Source: Stratiolaelaps scimitus (Eukaryota > Arthropoda > Arachnida > Mesostigmata > Laelapidae). From it: a stretch of DNA of 64,000 bases. Below, piece after piece: positions 63,889 to 64,000 of the stretch. The DNA lies in assembly GCA_019614645.1 (NCBI GenBank), contig JABWDB010000004.1, forward strand, positions 4,154,001-4,218,000. The letters run 5' to 3'. Numbering within the stretch: position 1 is the stretch's first letter; the number at the start of each line of letters is the position of its first letter. Both the position numbers and the translations under genes were made by a program. The notes under the pieces are model-generated. The model searched no databases, was not told the DNA's origin, and saw nothing but the letters and a program-made list of their open reading frames with translations.

Positions 63889-64000
63889 TTAGAATTTGAG
63901 CTGGTGGCTTGATGAAAAACAACCTCAAAGTCGCTATTGTTTTCAATTTTATTATGTCGTCATGCAACACGCAGGTGGTTTGCGTTTGATATTTGATTTG
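63889..64000 (-). repeat. Copy of the neprilysin 3' flank at window edge
   Basis: It aligns by eye to 45904-46040 (CGTTAGAAT, AACCTCAA, TTTTCAATTTTATT, TGCAACACGCAG, TTTGCGTTTGATATTTG) with the AATAAA kept. In the intact gene this flank is followed, going right, by the terminal exon. A further M13 gene ending just past 64000 on the minus strand is therefore predicted. Confidence 0.65.

Larger units (their letters stand above)
61975..64000. other. Neprilysin upstream region, repeat-rich
   Basis: No firm exon is found. A 5' exon of the neprilysin gene may lie here. It holds a 15-bp hairpin (62383-62423), SINE scraps (63095-63190), a CpG-rich decayed ORF (63420-63775) and the duplicated neprilysin 3' flank at the window edge. 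Confidence 0.6.

Noticed and set aside
1..64000. CRISPR arrays, operons, bacterial ribosome sites, integrated phage
   Set aside because: The sequence is clearly eukaryotic. Repeats are microsatellites or SINE/LINE copies, with no evenly spaced repeat-spacer structure.

Overview
The window is eukaryotic. Its genes are split by GT-AG introns, AATAAA signals follow the stop codons, and it holds many (AT)n and trinucleotide microsatellites, tRNA-derived SINE-like repeats and decayed non-LTR retrotransposons. The gene set (an M13 neprilysin with signs of tandem duplication, an arthropod-like MICOS13, ANKMY2 and SRA1) suggests an arthropod. A mite or tick is my best guess, because M13 families are often expanded there. 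That is inference, and I see no species-specific marker.

Layout. From 1 to about 23.5 kb I find no exon I can name, only microsatellites, inverted repeats and SINE scraps. A minus-strand signal-peptide exon (23632-23509) with a consensus donor may open a gene that runs left. A GC- and trinucleotide-rich block lies upstream of it. Three plus-strand genes follow: an SRA1 homologue (26557-31019, six exons, 236 aa reconstructed), a two-exon secreted protein of unknown function (33126-34215, 214 aa) and ANKMY2 (37107-41452, nine coding exons, 369 aa). ANKMY2 converges on MICOS13 (44514-42104, minus; 5' exon not found).

The rest is dominated by one M13 neprilysin-like metallopeptidase on the minus strand (61974-46072, 15 exons placed, about 721 aa). 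All catalytic motifs are present and it ends in the family's C-x-V-W. A frameshifted second copy of its zinc-motif exon lies just downstream (45345-45147). Its 3' flank is repeated at the right edge of the window, which suggests a tandem M13 array continuing past 64000. Its introns hold a reverse-transcriptase fragment, an ORF1/endonuclease fragment and several SINEs.

The genes do not form a pathway. SRA1, ANKMY2 and MICOS13 are conserved cellular genes (nuclear/RNA-linked co-regulation, cilium and signalling trafficking, mitochondrial crista junctions). The secreted gene and the M13 family look more lineage-specific. The most unusual structural theme is a set of inverted duplications centred on (AT)n cores. 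Exon boundaries were assigned by eye from reading frame, splice consensus and remembered family motifs; no alignment was run.
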